Source: Synechococcus sp. A15-62 (GTDB lineage Bacteria; Cyanobacteriota; Cyanobacteriia; PCC-6307; Cyanobiaceae). Taken from it: a stretch of DNA of 64,000 nucleotides. Position numbers and translations under genes: made by a program. The stretch's first letter is position 1. Each line of letters opens with the position of its first letter. The DNA is taken from positions 1,240,001 through 1,304,000 of the forward strand of contig NZ_CP047950.1 in assembly GCF_014280075.1 (NCBI RefSeq). The letters run 5' to 3'. Below are positions 50,211 to 58,305 of this stretch, piece by piece. Under the pieces are notes generated by a model. The model was not told where the DNA came from. It ran no database searches and worked only from the letters and a program-made list of their open reading frames with translations.

Positions 50211-50313
50211 TCCTCATTCCGAAGCAAATCAGTAGTTTTCCCTTACCCAGTAGAAAAACTCATGTAGGGGCAGCAGCTGCAACAACAGACTTGATCAGGC
50301 CGTGGAGTTTGCC

Positions 50314-50481
50314 ATGCAATCTGATCGCTCCCGCCTGCGCGAGCTGGAGATCCGTGTCGCCAACCCGCAGCACTGGAGTTCCGGCGAACACCAGATCAAT
50401 GTTGAAAACCTGAGGCAGCTGCGCTTTCAGATCGAAGATCAACTCAAGAAACTGCGCCAGCACAACCAGCCATCCGCTTGA
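50314..50481 (+). CDS. Small charged helical protein, 55 residues
   Basis: MQSDRSRLRELEIRVANPQH then QINVENLRQLRFQIEDQLKK. Heptad-like leucines suggest a short coiled coil. An opposite-strand ORF in the same place is a shadow. Function unknown. Confidence 0.62.
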   Translation: MQSDRSRLRELEIRVANPQHWSSGEHQINVENLRQLRFQIEDQLKKLRQHNQPSA

Positions 50482-50499
50482 TCGGGCAGCTGGGCCTGC

Positions 50500-51399
50500 T
50501 CAGCTCGCCTGGGGGTCGGCCTGCGTTCGGCTGCGGATGAAATCCCAGGCCTCTTGCGCTGAGTCTGAGAAATGAATCAGATCGAGGTCGTCATCTGAAA
50601 TCAAGCCCATCTCGGCGAGGTAGTCGAAATCCACCAGCCTTCGCCAGAACTCTGTTCCAAACAGAACAATGGGCATGTTGCCTTTGGTGCCCACTTGCCG
50701 CAGGGTGAGCAGCTCAAACAGTTCATCAAGCGTGCCAAAACCACCTGGGAAGAGGATGGCGCCAATCGAGCGCATCACAAAATGGAATTTGCGCAGTGAG
50801 AAGTAGTTGAACTTGAAGCAGAGATCGGGGGTGATGTAGGGATTGGGATGTTGTTCAAACGGGAGCGTGATATTCAGCCCAATCGAGCGGCAGCCGGCCT
50901 CAAAGGCGCCCCGGTTGGCGGCTTCCATAATTCCCGGCCCTCCACCGGTCACGATCACATGGGATGAGCATCCATGGATTTCCCCCTTATTGGCCTGCCC
51001 GTGCCGGGATGCCAATGAGGCGAATTCCCGAGCTGCATCGTAAAAACGAGACAACTCCACGAGCTGTTGCGCATGGACGACGTGCCGCTTCAACACCGGT
51101 GAGCCTGGAGTTTCACTGAGCCGTTGCTCAGCTTGCGCCAGCTTCGCTGCTGCGGTGTCGTTGTCGACAATCCTGGCGCCACCAAAAACAATGATCGTCG
51201 ATTCAATCCCGGCTGTTTCCAGATGCAGATCCGGCTTGGTGATTTCAAGCAGCATGCGCACACCACGCATGTCGTTGCTGTTCAGAAGGTCTTGATCTTC
51301 GTGGGCAATTCTGTAAGTGGGGGAATGCAGAATTGCATCCAGGTTGGCTTGCTCAGGCGATGCAGTATTTGGGAATTGGGTCATGTGTTCAACAGTCAT
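50500..51399 (-). CDS. LOG-family (TIGR00730) Rossmann-fold protein
   Basis: 299 residues. VFGGARIV, VTGGGPGIMEAANRGAFEAG and LFPGGFGTLDELFELLTL give the lysine-decarboxylase-like nucleotide 5'-monophosphate phosphoribohydrolase pattern with PGGxGTxxE. Members cleave AMP-type cytokinin precursors; the long N-terminus is common in cyanobacteria. Lies next to phoH. Confidence 0.85.
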   Translation of the reverse strand: MTVEHMTQFPNTASPEQANLDAILHSPTYRIAHEDQDLLNSNDMRGVRMLLEITKPDLHLETAGIESTIIVFGGARIVDNDTAAAKLAQAEQRLSETPGSPVLKRHVVHAQQLVELSRFYDAAREFASLASRHGQANKGEIHGCSSHVIVTGGGPGIMEAANRGAFEAGCRSIGLNITLPFEQHPNPYITPDLCFKFNYFSLRKFHFVMRSIGAILFPGGFGTLDELFELLTLRQVGTKGNMPIVLFGTEFWRRLVDFDYLAEMGLISDDDLDLIHFSDSAQEAWDFIRSRTQADPQAS

Positions 51400-51441
51400 T
51401 GGTGTAAGCGATGTCGGCGATATCGGCGTTGTCGTCTTGCA

Positions 51442-52830
51442 TCAGAGGATGTTGGCCGCCAGTTCAGCCAGTTCACTGCGCTCTCCTTTGGTGAGGGTCA
51501 TGTGGCCTACCAGGGGCTGACCTTTGAGCTTTTCCACCAGCCAGGTGAGCCCGTTGCTTTCGGCATCCACATAGGGATTGTCGATTTGATATGGGTCACC
51601 GGTGAAGACAACCTTGGTTCCTTCACCCACCCGCGTCACGATCGTCTTCACTTCCAGGGGTGTGAGGTTTTGCGCCTCATCCACCACCAGGAACTGATGG
51701 GGAATTGATCGGCCGCGGATGGTGTTGATCGCTTCAACCTCAAGCAAGCCCATGCCTTGCAGGTCGGCCCAGGCATTGCGTGGTTCGCGGTGCCGCTGTT
51801 TTTTCGTCTGCTCAGCCTCCTCGCCGGGAGACGAACCGGTGATGAAATCGATGTTGTCGATGATCGGCTTCATCCAGGGGCCGAGTTTCTCCTCAAGCGT
51901 GCCGGGCAGGTAGCCAATGTCTTTGCCGAGGGAGATCGGCGGGCGCGTCACCAACAGGCGAGCGTAGTGATGGGTGTCAGCCACCTGGTGCAAACCCGCG
52001 GCGATGGCCAGCAACGTTTTGCCTGTGCCGGCCTTGCCCACCAAAGTCACCAGAGCGACGGATGGATCGAGCAGCAGATCCAGCGCGAAGCTTTGCTCGC
52101 GGTTTCGCGCTTTGATGCGGCCCAAATGGGCGCGATTCAGCCAGTGCAGCGGCTTGATGATGTTGCTGTTGCCTTGATGCCGGCCCAGCAGGGTGTGGCT
52201 GTCGTTGTGCTGATCCACCAGCACCACAGCTTCATTGGCCTGAAGATGCTGCCCCTCGCGATCGGCGACAGCTTCCAAAGGGAGTTGATCCTCGTCATGC
52301 AGGGTCTGAATCGTCTCCGCATCGGTGCTGAGTTCACGGAAGCCTGCGTAGAGATCGTCGATCGAGACGTTGTCGTTGACGTAGTCCTCGGCTTGCAGGC
52401 CCACCGCATCAGCCTTGATTCGCAGGTTGATGTCTTTGCTGATCAACACAACCTCGGGCGCCTGTTTCAGCCCGCTGCATCGCATCTGCTCCAAGGCCAC
52501 GGCGAGGATGTTGTTGTCACCACCGCCCCCCTGCAACTCTGCCGGTAAGTCTTGAAGGGCTTGGGCCTGACAGAAAATCACCTGCAGCATGCCGTGGTTC
52601 GTTCCCTCAATCGGGACGCCATCGGCAAGGCTTCCGCGGGCTCGATAGGAATCCAGGAGCCTTGAAATCCGCCGGGCATTTCGGCCTTTTTCAGAGTGAT
52701 CTTTCTTGAAGCGATCGATTTCTTCAACCACTTGCATGGGGATCACAACCCTTAGATCACCAAAGCGATGCGGAGCCTCAGGATCGTGGAGCAGCACATT
52801 CGTGTCGAGAACGACAATTTTGTCTTTCAT
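51442..52830 (-). CDS. phoH: PIN-domain/PhoH-like ATPase (PhoH2 type)
   Basis: 462 residues. N-terminal PIN ribonuclease domain (VVLDTNVLLHDP, EEIDRFK, DNNILAVAL, VVLISKDINLRIKA) joined to a PhoH ATPase domain with Walker A GKAGTGKT (about residues 265-272), GRSIPHQFLVVDEAQNLTP and VFTGDPYQID. PIN-PhoH proteins unwind and cleave RNA. Probably transcribed independently of the LOG gene. Confidence 0.93.
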   Translation of the reverse strand: MKDKIVVLDTNVLLHDPEAPHRFGDLRVVIPMQVVEEIDRFKKDHSEKGRNARRISRLLDSYRARGSLADGVPIEGTNHGMLQVIFCQAQALQDLPAELQGGGGDNNILAVALEQMRCSGLKQAPEVVLISKDINLRIKADAVGLQAEDYVNDNVSIDDLYAGFRELSTDAETIQTLHDEDQLPLEAVADREGQHLQANEAVVLVDQHNDSHTLLGRHQGNSNIIKPLHWLNRAHLGRIKARNREQSFALDLLLDPSVALVTLVGKAGTGKTLLAIAAGLHQVADTHHYARLLVTRPPISLGKDIGYLPGTLEEKLGPWMKPIIDNIDFITGSSPGEEAEQTKKQRHREPRNAWADLQGMGLLEVEAINTIRGRSIPHQFLVVDEAQNLTPLEVKTIVTRVGEGTKVVFTGDPYQIDNPYVDAESNGLTWLVEKLKGQPLVGHMTLTKGERSELAELAANIL

Positions 52831-53043
52831 TGAATCTCACCATTGATGGATCAATTGGTGCTAAAAAGTCCATCAAGACCGTGATCTATAGAATCACCAC
52901 AGCAGATCCCTTCTCCCTGCAGGTAAGACGCAGGGAGAAAAAAATTGCAACAACAAAACCAGGCAGGTCAGCCAAGTTTTGTGGTTTGAATCATAGAGAA
53001 TCGATTGCGTTGCCTTGATGACGTGAACTGAGACGTGCTGGGC

Positions 53044-53223
53044 TCAGTCGTCGTAGATCTTGCATCCAGGCGCAGTGGGGGACTTGTCGCAACGTTCCTC
53101 CCAGTACAAATCGTGCTGAGATTTCATCGCTTGCTTGGCTTCATCCGCCTGGTCTGGCTGAGTCTTATCAAAGGCGTTGAGCGGGATGCATAGATCGAAA
53201 AAACCTGAACAGATCGTGACCAT
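53044..53223 (-). CDS. Small soluble protein, 59 residues
   Basis: ATG 53223 with AGGAGAG upstream. MVTICSGFFDLCIPLNAFDK, then AKQAMKSQHDLYWEERCDKS and CKIYDD. Four cysteines; no clear signal peptide. Function unknown. Confidence 0.65.
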   Translation of the reverse strand: MVTICSGFFDLCIPLNAFDKTQPDQADEAKQAMKSQHDLYWEERCDKSPTAPGCKIYDD

Positions 53224-53299
53224 CTCTCTCCTTGTCGCTGACTTATCTCTACTCCTCTCCCCTCCAGAATCAATAGGTACTTAACCCATTCCTTTACAC

Positions 53300-53334
53300 A
53301 AAGAAAAACCGCTCTTCCCAGAGGAAGAACGGTT
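53300..53334 (-). terminator. Intrinsic terminator of the 53391-53555 gene
   Basis: Reverse-strand stem AACCGTTCTTCC/GGAAGAGCGGTT with one mismatch, loop TCTG, followed by TTTTTCTTT. Confidence 0.75.
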
Positions 53335-53390
53335 GATGGATCACGCAGATGAATGGACTCACCCGCGCCCTGATCACTTGATCAAATTAA

Positions 53391-53555
53391 TCAAGCAGCC
53401 TGCTGGTTGCCTGCATCTTCTTCTTCGGAACGGATGAACCGCTTGCGTTGAGCCGATTCGTTGCCAGACAAATCATTGGCCTTTGAAGGCTCAACGGGTT
53501 TGCGTTCGGGTTTGTCCAAGCCCATCAAAAGGGGATGGATACCTCTCCTGCTCAT
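53391..53555 (-). CDS. Small polar protein, 54 residues
   Basis: Strong SD (AGAGGAGA) before ATG 53555. MSRRGIHPLLMGLDKPERKP then NDLSGNESAQRKRFIRSEEE. Basic and acidic, disordered-looking. Followed by its own terminator. Function unknown. Confidence 0.7.
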   Translation of the reverse strand: MSRRGIHPLLMGLDKPERKPVEPSKANDLSGNESAQRKRFIRSEEEDAGNQQAA

Positions 53556-53649
53556 TGAAGTCTCCTCTTATTCAAATCTCGCGTCGTGGTCTGTAGGCCC
53601 TTTCGCGTAAAACAACTATCGCGCAGATCAGTTGCAGACGCGTCCCAGA

Positions 53650-54066
53650 ATGCTTAAGAGAATCTTGCGAGTCACCCAACACCGCCGGCTTGGAAAGGAT
53701 TGGGGCTGCAGAGTGAGGGCACGAATCGAACGCAATGCACTGCGGGGTGCTCTATTGATTTGCATTCGAACCAGCCTCACCGCGGCATGCCTTGCCATCG
53801 CCACAGCCATTCCGGCAAGCGCTGAGATCGTTGCCTCAACCTGTCGACTGCTCAGCTACGACGGCCCCACCACCACCGTGGAGACCTTCCGCTGCGACTT
53901 CATGCAACGCGGCGGCAACGTGATGGTGAACAGTGCTGAGCATGAGTTCAGCTTTCTGGCTGCAGAGCAGGGCGAGACCTACATCCGCATCAACTCGATC
54001 CCGCTGCGCTTCACCCGCACAGGGGAGTACACCCTGGAGGTGACGCAATCGCCTTGGTTGAGATGA
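53650..54066 (+). CDS. Exported uncharacterised protein
   Basis: 138 residues from ATG 53650 (TTG 53632 possible). A long basic N-region precedes a hydrophobic core (LTAACLAIATAIPASA), then STCRLLSYDGPTTTVETFRC DF, SAEHEFSFLAAEQGE and INSIPLRFTRTGEYTLEV, a small beta-sandwich-like domain with two cysteines. Confidence 0.7.
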   Translation: MLKRILRVTQHRRLGKDWGCRVRARIERNALRGALLICIRTSLTAACLAIATAIPASAEIVASTCRLLSYDGPTTTVETFRCDFMQRGGNVMVNSAEHEFSFLAAEQGETYIRINSIPLRFTRTGEYTLEVTQSPWLR

Positions 54067-54260
54067 CCGTTGCGATGACCACCCCAAATAGGGGTATCGA
54101 GAAGCGAATGCACAGGAGTTGATTGATCCCACCGGCGGCAGTTCATGCGATCTGTCGGCGGTCGTCGAGTGAATGCCCTGAGGTCCTCCATGCTCTTGGG
54201 GTTTTCCTCCTCGAATCCGAGAGAGTTTTGAAACTGATTCTTTCGGGTGAATAAGGGAAG

Positions 54261-54290
54261 CCCTGGAGCCGTCACTCCGGGGTTTTCTTG
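54261..54290 (+). terminator. Intrinsic terminator
   Basis: Eight-pair stem CCCTGGAG/CTCCGGGG (one G-T), loop CCGTCA, then TTTTCTTG. It lies 195 bases after the preceding gene; the gap (54067-54260) may hold a small RNA but shows no other feature. Confidence 0.75.
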
Positions 54291-54524
54291 TTTGCAGCTG
54301 CTTGCAGTGTGAAAACGTGGCAGGGGGGAAGGCACAAAGCAAGGAAGCCACCCTTCCCGATTGCCTGCCGCCATGAAGGCAGGATCATGCGTGGACGAAA
54401 GCGTGACCAACCAATGAGTATCGAGTGGTTACTCAGTTCAGGATTTCTTTCGTGAATCTTCAGGGAGCATTGCCTCAGCAGGCATCTCAGTACCCATAGC
54501 TTCCAAGCAGTATCACGCTCCGCT

Positions 54525-54701
54525 ATGTGCCCACTTGATCTTGCCAGTCTCAAGTGGGGCGATGACGGCGAGTTGTCTCCCAACGACACCCTCAACCTGG
54601 TGGAGCGATTGGCCAAAGCGGAAGAGATGAGCCAAGGGTCCGACCAATCGGGTCTCAACTCCAGTTCAATTCCCCAGGAAAAACCATCACAAGAGCCCTG
54701 A
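54525..54701 (+). CDS. Small acidic protein, 58 residues
   Basis: MCPLDLASLKWGDDGELSPN then DTLNLVERLAKAEEMSQGSD. One helix and a Ser/Gln-rich tail. Function unknown. Confidence 0.6.
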   Translation: MCPLDLASLKWGDDGELSPNDTLNLVERLAKAEEMSQGSDQSGLNSSSIPQEKPSQEP

Positions 54702-54739
54702 TCTGAACGGATGGATCAAACCAACCTCAACTAAACGGC

Positions 54740-54976
54740 TCAGCCAACCAGCCGGTCATCGGAATTCAAAAGCGCCTTTCCTTTCGCAACTCTCACCACT
54801 TCGCCTGAGAGCCCAGGGCTTTGGTAGATGACGCGATACACGTTTGTGAAAGCAAGCGACTTAGCGCGTGCATTCACGAACGCCTTGAACTCAGTTTTGA
54901 AGCACTGTTCTTGAACCCATTGGTCGGGCCCATCGCTTCGCTCAACGCAGTACATCGTTTGGAGCACAGAGGACAC
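54740..54976 (-). CDS. Small protein, paralog of 57673-57903
   Basis: 78 residues; MYCVERSDGPDQWVQEQCFK and TEFKAFVNARAKSLAFTNVY RVIYQSPG align to MYFIERRGADRQWVRELNFK TEFKALIGARR ... TYRVVH in the other gene, 2.9 kb away on the same strand. A strand-helix-strand small domain. Function unknown. Confidence 0.72.
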   Translation of the reverse strand: MSSVLQTMYCVERSDGPDQWVQEQCFKTEFKAFVNARAKSLAFTNVYRVIYQSPGLSGEVVRVAKGKALLNSDDRLVG

Positions 54977-55377
54977 GCAGCTTGATGAGGCTGCGGCCGC
55001 TGGCCCTCGATCGACAGGCCAGCTTCGGGATCACGTCTTCAGTTGATGACGCGAAGCCTGGCGCCAACACTCTCAAAAGTTGTTATTTCGCCTTGAACGT
55101 CGATCAGATTTGGATTCACAAGTTGGGTGCACAGGTTGGATGCACACGACGGAATCACATCGCGTCGAGCGATGAGGGATGCGATTCCGCCACCGGTGTG
55201 CCCTCGAACGCACAGCACGGCACTTCGGTTGTATCTCCGCTCAACGGATCGAAATCGAGTCACCTACTACCGATGCCCGTTCTTCGTTGAGCCTTCAGGC
55301 AGCGATCGTCAACGCCAAAAACGATTCCAATCTTGAGACCAATTCGTGTAAAGTTTCAATAAGCCGCCTCCAGGAAG
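54977..55377. other. 401-base gap with weak overlapping ORFs
   Basis: A reverse-strand ORF 55039-55263 (74 residues, containing GHTGGGIASLIARRD and LCTQLVNPNLIDVQGE) is the best candidate, but forward ORFs over the same stretch are equally open and start signals are weak. Confidence 0.35.
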
Positions 55378-55638
55378 ATGCTCAAAGCCTTGTTCTCCCT
55401 GGTGTATGCAGCAGTGATGTGGGTCCAGGTGCCTCAGTGGCAGCCGGACTGGACGCAGTGTTCAGTTGATACGCCCGACGTGGATTGTCACTGGTATGTC
55501 ACGGCACCAGACAACACCTTTGGTGAAGGCTTCAGCTGGGAGAACGCACCCTGGTTCAGCGCCGAAGGGCTTCGGGATGTGGGCGAGCTGAACAACACGA
55601 TGACCACAATCCACAGCCAGGCCCTTCCAGGAACTTGA
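55378..55638 (+). CDS. Small exported protein, 86 residues
   Basis: Hydrophobic start MLKALFSLVYAAVMWVQVPQ, then WQPDWTQCSVDTPDVDCHWY, two cysteines, and a Trp-rich middle. ATG with GGAAG upstream. Function unknown. Confidence 0.68.
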   Translation: MLKALFSLVYAAVMWVQVPQWQPDWTQCSVDTPDVDCHWYVTAPDNTFGEGFSWENAPWFSAEGLRDVGELNNTMTTIHSQALPGT

Positions 55639-55687
55639 CGCAGCCAGCAAAGCGTCAGCCCTAACCTTTCTTTTTGGAGAGACTTCA

Positions 55688-55813
55688 GTGAACGACTACT
55701 CAGCAGCCATCACCGGTCTCATCGTGGTCACCGTGGTGATCTCTGCTGCCGTCGTTTACGTGCTGGCTCAGCCGACCGACTTGCCCAGATACAAAGAAAA
55801 CAAGGATCAATAG
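55688..55813 (+). CDS. Small membrane protein, 41 residues
   Basis: GTG with GGAGAG upstream. MNDYSAAITGLIVVTVVISA then AVVYVLAQPTDLP and a charged tail. One transmembrane helix. Function unknown. Confidence 0.62.
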   Translation: MNDYSAAITGLIVVTVVISAAVVYVLAQPTDLPRYKENKDQ

Positions 55814-55910
55814 AGGCCACCCCGTGGGTGAACACTGACCGTTCCACCCACGTCGCCGCGCAGGTCTGAATCCAGCACTAGTGTCACCAGACCACTGAGA
55901 AACACCTGAC

Positions 55911-56084
55911 GTGAAAGGTCCGAACCTCGCTTTTGTAGGCGGCTCCGTGATCGTCGCGATCATGGCAGTGGTTGTCTTTATTGGTGCCGCCAACGCTGGT
56001 GACTGCCCCCGCAGCAAGTCAGCCGAGGCCACCTCAGTTGAGGCCCACCACAACGCCGATGACAAGGCTGACGTTGAAGCCTGA
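55911..56084 (+). CDS. Small membrane prot., paralog of 58881-59024
   Basis: 57 residues, GTG start. FVGGSVIVAIMAVVVFIGAA NAGDCPRS aligns to IGGGVIVVVMYLAVFIGGAN AGDCTRS at 58881-59024. One transmembrane helix with a conserved ANAGDC motif at its outer end, then a His/Asp-rich tail. Function unknown. Confidence 0.68.
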   Translation: MKGPNLAFVGGSVIVAIMAVVVFIGAANAGDCPRSKSAEATSVEAHHNADDKADVEA

Positions 56085-56098
56085 TCGACTCCAACACC

Positions 56099-56287
56099 TC
56101 AGCGAAGCGGATCAACCTCAACTGGGGCGAAGGTCTGGAGCGTGCTCAACGCCTCACCGATGGTCTGACCAACAAAGATCCCACCGGTGAGTACCGCAGC
56201 GAAACAAGCCAACCCGAGGATGAGTCCAGCTGCAATGCGAGTGGAGCTCGCGGTTTCCGCTTTGGGTTGCTCACTGCTGAAACCCAT
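56099..56287 (-). CDS. Small membrane protein, 63 residues
   Basis: MGFSSEQPKAETASSTRIAA then GLILGLACFAAVLTGGIFVG, ending TFAPVEVDPLR. One long hydrophobic helix. Convergent with the gene at 55911. Function unknown. Confidence 0.62.
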   Translation of the reverse strand: MGFSSEQPKAETASSTRIAAGLILGLACFAAVLTGGIFVGQTIGEALSTLQTFAPVEVDPLR

Positions 56288-56382
56288 TTGAGTTGCTGCA
56301 ACAAACCAGTTGTGGCTCAAACCGCTCCCGGTTTCAACTGGACACCAAATCACTGCAGTGCTTTGCCGTACGCCCTGTTCCC

Positions 56383-56760
56383 ATGCCGTTCCCCACTGGG
56401 GTATCGAGAAATGGTTTCAGGCTTGAAACGATTTCTCTTGTTGATGCAGCCAAACTGCGAGTTCAACTCGATACATACAAACGGTATCTAGACGAACCCA
56501 CATCAATAACCATCACGCATCTTGGGGGTTTTGATTTGTGCCCACTAGCGTCATGCGGCTTGAAAAGACTTGTGCCTCTCAGGACATATCCACTCTCAGG
56601 GCCCTTCCGTGTGACCAATCCCAAACCCAAACGGTGGAGAACCGCCATCAAAGCCCGAGAGAATCAGCTGCTAACGCTTGCCAAAGAAGCTTTGCAAGAG
56701 AAGAAGGAAAGAAGAGTGATTCATTTTCTGGACTACATCGATCAAGACGTGGCTGCATAG
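56383..56760 (+). CDS. Uncharacterised protein, 125 residues
   Basis: ATG 56383 (a start at 56293 is possible). MPFPTGVSRNGFRLETISLV, then DAAKLRVQLDTYKRYLDEPT and a helical C-terminus KEALQEKKERRVIHFLDYID. Codon use is AT-richer than in the first 45 kb. Its start overlaps the short repeat GGGGTATCGAGAA (also at 54086). Function unknown. Confidence 0.55.
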   Translation: MPFPTGVSRNGFRLETISLVDAAKLRVQLDTYKRYLDEPTSITITHLGGFDLCPLASCGLKRLVPLRTYPLSGPFRVTNPKPKRWRTAIKARENQLLTLAKEALQEKKERRVIHFLDYIDQDVAA

Positions 56761-56820
56761 CCAGCTTTCCGAGTGCCGCAACCCTTGGCAGGAGGTTCTG
56801 TACCTGAGTCAGAGAGGAAC

Positions 56821-56852
56821 AAAAAAAGCCCTGGAGATCTCACCTCCAGGGG
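56821..56852 (-). terminator. Intrinsic terminator inside a 22-codon ORF
   Basis: Reverse strand: eight-pair stem CCCTGGAG/CTCCAGGG, loop of seven, then CTTTTTTT. An ATG at 56877 with AAGGAGG upstream opens an ORF that runs through the terminator to 56809. Confidence 0.75.
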
Positions 56853-56969
56853 CCAGTGTCCCTCGTTTGACGACCATTCCACTTTCCTCCTTACGACCCG
56901 CGGAAGGGAGTGGGAGAACCGTCAGAAAAAGTCGTGGACACCGGCCATTGTTCGGTCGGCCACAGGCAC

Positions 56970-56994
56970 AAAAAAGGCGGCAGGGAATGCCGCC
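56970..56994 (-). terminator. Intrinsic terminator
   Basis: Reverse strand perfect stem GGCGGCA/TGCCGCC, loop TTCCC, then TTTTTTG. What it ends is unclear; no coding gene lies immediately upstream on that strand. Confidence 0.8.
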
Positions 56995-57054
56995 CATCAA
57001 CAAGGGGACGAATGCGTCAAAGGTGCTGATGTTCCAGCAAAACTACCCTCTTCA

Positions 57055-57297
57055 ATGAGTCTGCGGGGCCGTGAGCATCGTTTACAAACCGCCAAAAAAA
57101 GGGTGTGTTCTGAGGGTGTCGGCTCGAAGGGCAGCTCTGAGCTCGCCCCCGACAAGAACCGTTATGCCCTGACGCTCGCTCTACATGACGCCCTCAATGC
57201 ATCGTGCACTTGCTTTGGGCTGCCACTCCTGGATCAGAATGGATTCAAGTGCCGATGTGGTTCGGTGACTGCCGTAGGTGGCCCAAACGATCACTAG
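57055..57297 (+). CDS. Doubtful small protein, 80 residues
   Basis: MSLRGREHRLQTAKKRVCSE, then NRYALTLALHDALNASCTCF and CRCGSVTAVGG. Cysteines could form a zinc site, but no ribosome site is obvious and the reading extends far upstream in frame. Confidence 0.4.
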   Translation: MSLRGREHRLQTAKKRVCSEGVGSKGSSELAPDKNRYALTLALHDALNASCTCFGLPLLDQNGFKCRCGSVTAVGGPNDH

Positions 57298-57672
57298 GTA
57301 GGTGATGGGTTCCATTGCGGGTGGATGCAGCGATCCAAATCATGCCGCGACGGTCAGCACGACACTCAGCTCACAGTCCCCACGACACCTCACCTCGGTA
57401 TGGCGATCCTGCATATCGGATCAATTCGGCCCACCACCTGCGACTGAGCTGATCAAGATGAAGTCGGTCTCAGGGGGGTGTGCCTTGTGCAGAACGAGCG
57501 CCCCTTTGTTTCCACCTCTCAGGCTTATCTCAGAAAGCTTTCAGCAGTTTTCAACCTTGGCTTCAGGCTCTGCTCAATAGTTTTCTCCTGAGCCTTTGGC
57601 TCTGAGAGAGAAGGGGGCAACAACCTCTATGAGCTGCGGGTTGTTGTCCTTTTCCTTGAGCAGATCGATCGG
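57298..57672. other. 375-base gap
   Basis: Only weak ORFs (such as one from 57302). The reverse strand near 57507-57530 has GGTGGAAACAAAGG, similar to the Yfr2 core, but no flanking hairpins or terminator. A forward terminator (CAACAACC/GGTTGTTG, 57618-57646, followed by TCCTTTTCC) lies at the end. Confidence 0.4.
57614..57655 (+). terminator. Intrinsic terminator (weak)
   Basis: Stem CAACAACC/GGTTGTTG with a 13-base loop, followed by TCCTTTTCCTT. Confidence 0.5.
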
Positions 57673-57903
57673 TCACTCCTTTGTTCCCACCTCGTTGGCC
57701 AATTCAGGTCCATCCACATAGCAAATCGTCTGGTTTGGCCACATCGCGTGGACGACTCGATAGGTACCCAAGGTTGAAATTGCCTTGCGTCGAGCACCAA
57801 TCAATGCTTTGAACTCAGTTTTGAAGTTCAATTCCCTGACCCATTGACGGTCAGCCCCTCGGCGTTCGATGAAGTACATGCCAAGGATGAGTCTCAGAGT
57901 CAA
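57673..57903 (-). CDS. Small protein, paralog of 54740-54976
   Basis: 76 residues: MTLRLILGMYFIERRGADRQ then ELNFKTEFKALIGARRKAIS and TYRVVHAMWP. Homologous to the 54.7 kb gene over the central 45 residues. C-terminus diverged. Function unknown. Confidence 0.72.
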   Translation of the reverse strand: MTLRLILGMYFIERRGADRQWVRELNFKTEFKALIGARRKAISTLGTYRVVHAMWPNQTICYVDGPELANEVGTKE

Positions 57904-58005
57904 ATCGGAGGGTAGATAGGTGCAGCAGCTGTGCTTCTCTCTTTCATCGATTCAGAACATCTCTCTCTCAATAGGTGTCAGGTGATGCGTTCTGCTCTGT
58001 CAAAG

Positions 58006-58093
58006 CAGGGTTACGACAGAAAAGCTCCAGTTGATTTGCAGAGCCGGAGCAACGGAACCACCATCGCTTGGTCGACTTGCCGGTGGTTTCGTT
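58006..58093. repeat. Two-hairpin structured element, copy A
   Basis: Box CAGGGTTACGACAGAAAAG, hairpin P1 (GCTCC 58024-58028 / GGAGC 58046-58050) and, immediately after, P2 (AACGGAACCACC 58051-58062 / GGTGGTTTCGTT 58082-58093) with a 19-base loop. Copy B at 59893-59983 has the same order, the same 12-pair P2 and 19-base P2 loop, with paired base changes. Strand of function unknown. Confidence 0.7.
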
Positions 58094-58095
58094 CG

Positions 58096-58122
58096 CCAAG
58101 AAAACAGAGCCCCCCAGCTCTG
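58096..58122 (-). terminator. Intrinsic terminator beside copy A
   Basis: Reverse strand stem CAGAGC/GCTCTG with a six-base G-rich loop, then TTTTCTTGG. GGGGCCCC lies just upstream on that strand. Confidence 0.65.
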
Positions 58123-58305
58123 ATGAAGGGGCCCCATGTCTATCGACCTTCTCAGACTGGCAATTGACAGACGAGGGGACAAGGCCGGTCAGTGAGCCCT
58201 CACGCTGCCACAGCTGGACCACACGCTGACTCTTATGGACCCGTTAGACGATGTGGAGCATCAAATCAACTGGAGGGTGGAACGCCCAAGGTGATTGACG
58301 CTGGA

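Noticed and set aside
52918-52945. CCCTGC ... GCAGGG hairpin followed by A-run
   Set aside because: Looks like a terminator, but neither strand gives a T-run after the stem.
57507-57530. Possible third Yfr2 (GGTGGAAACAAAGG, reverse strand)
   Set aside because: Core-like string only; no 5' hairpin and no terminator nearby.
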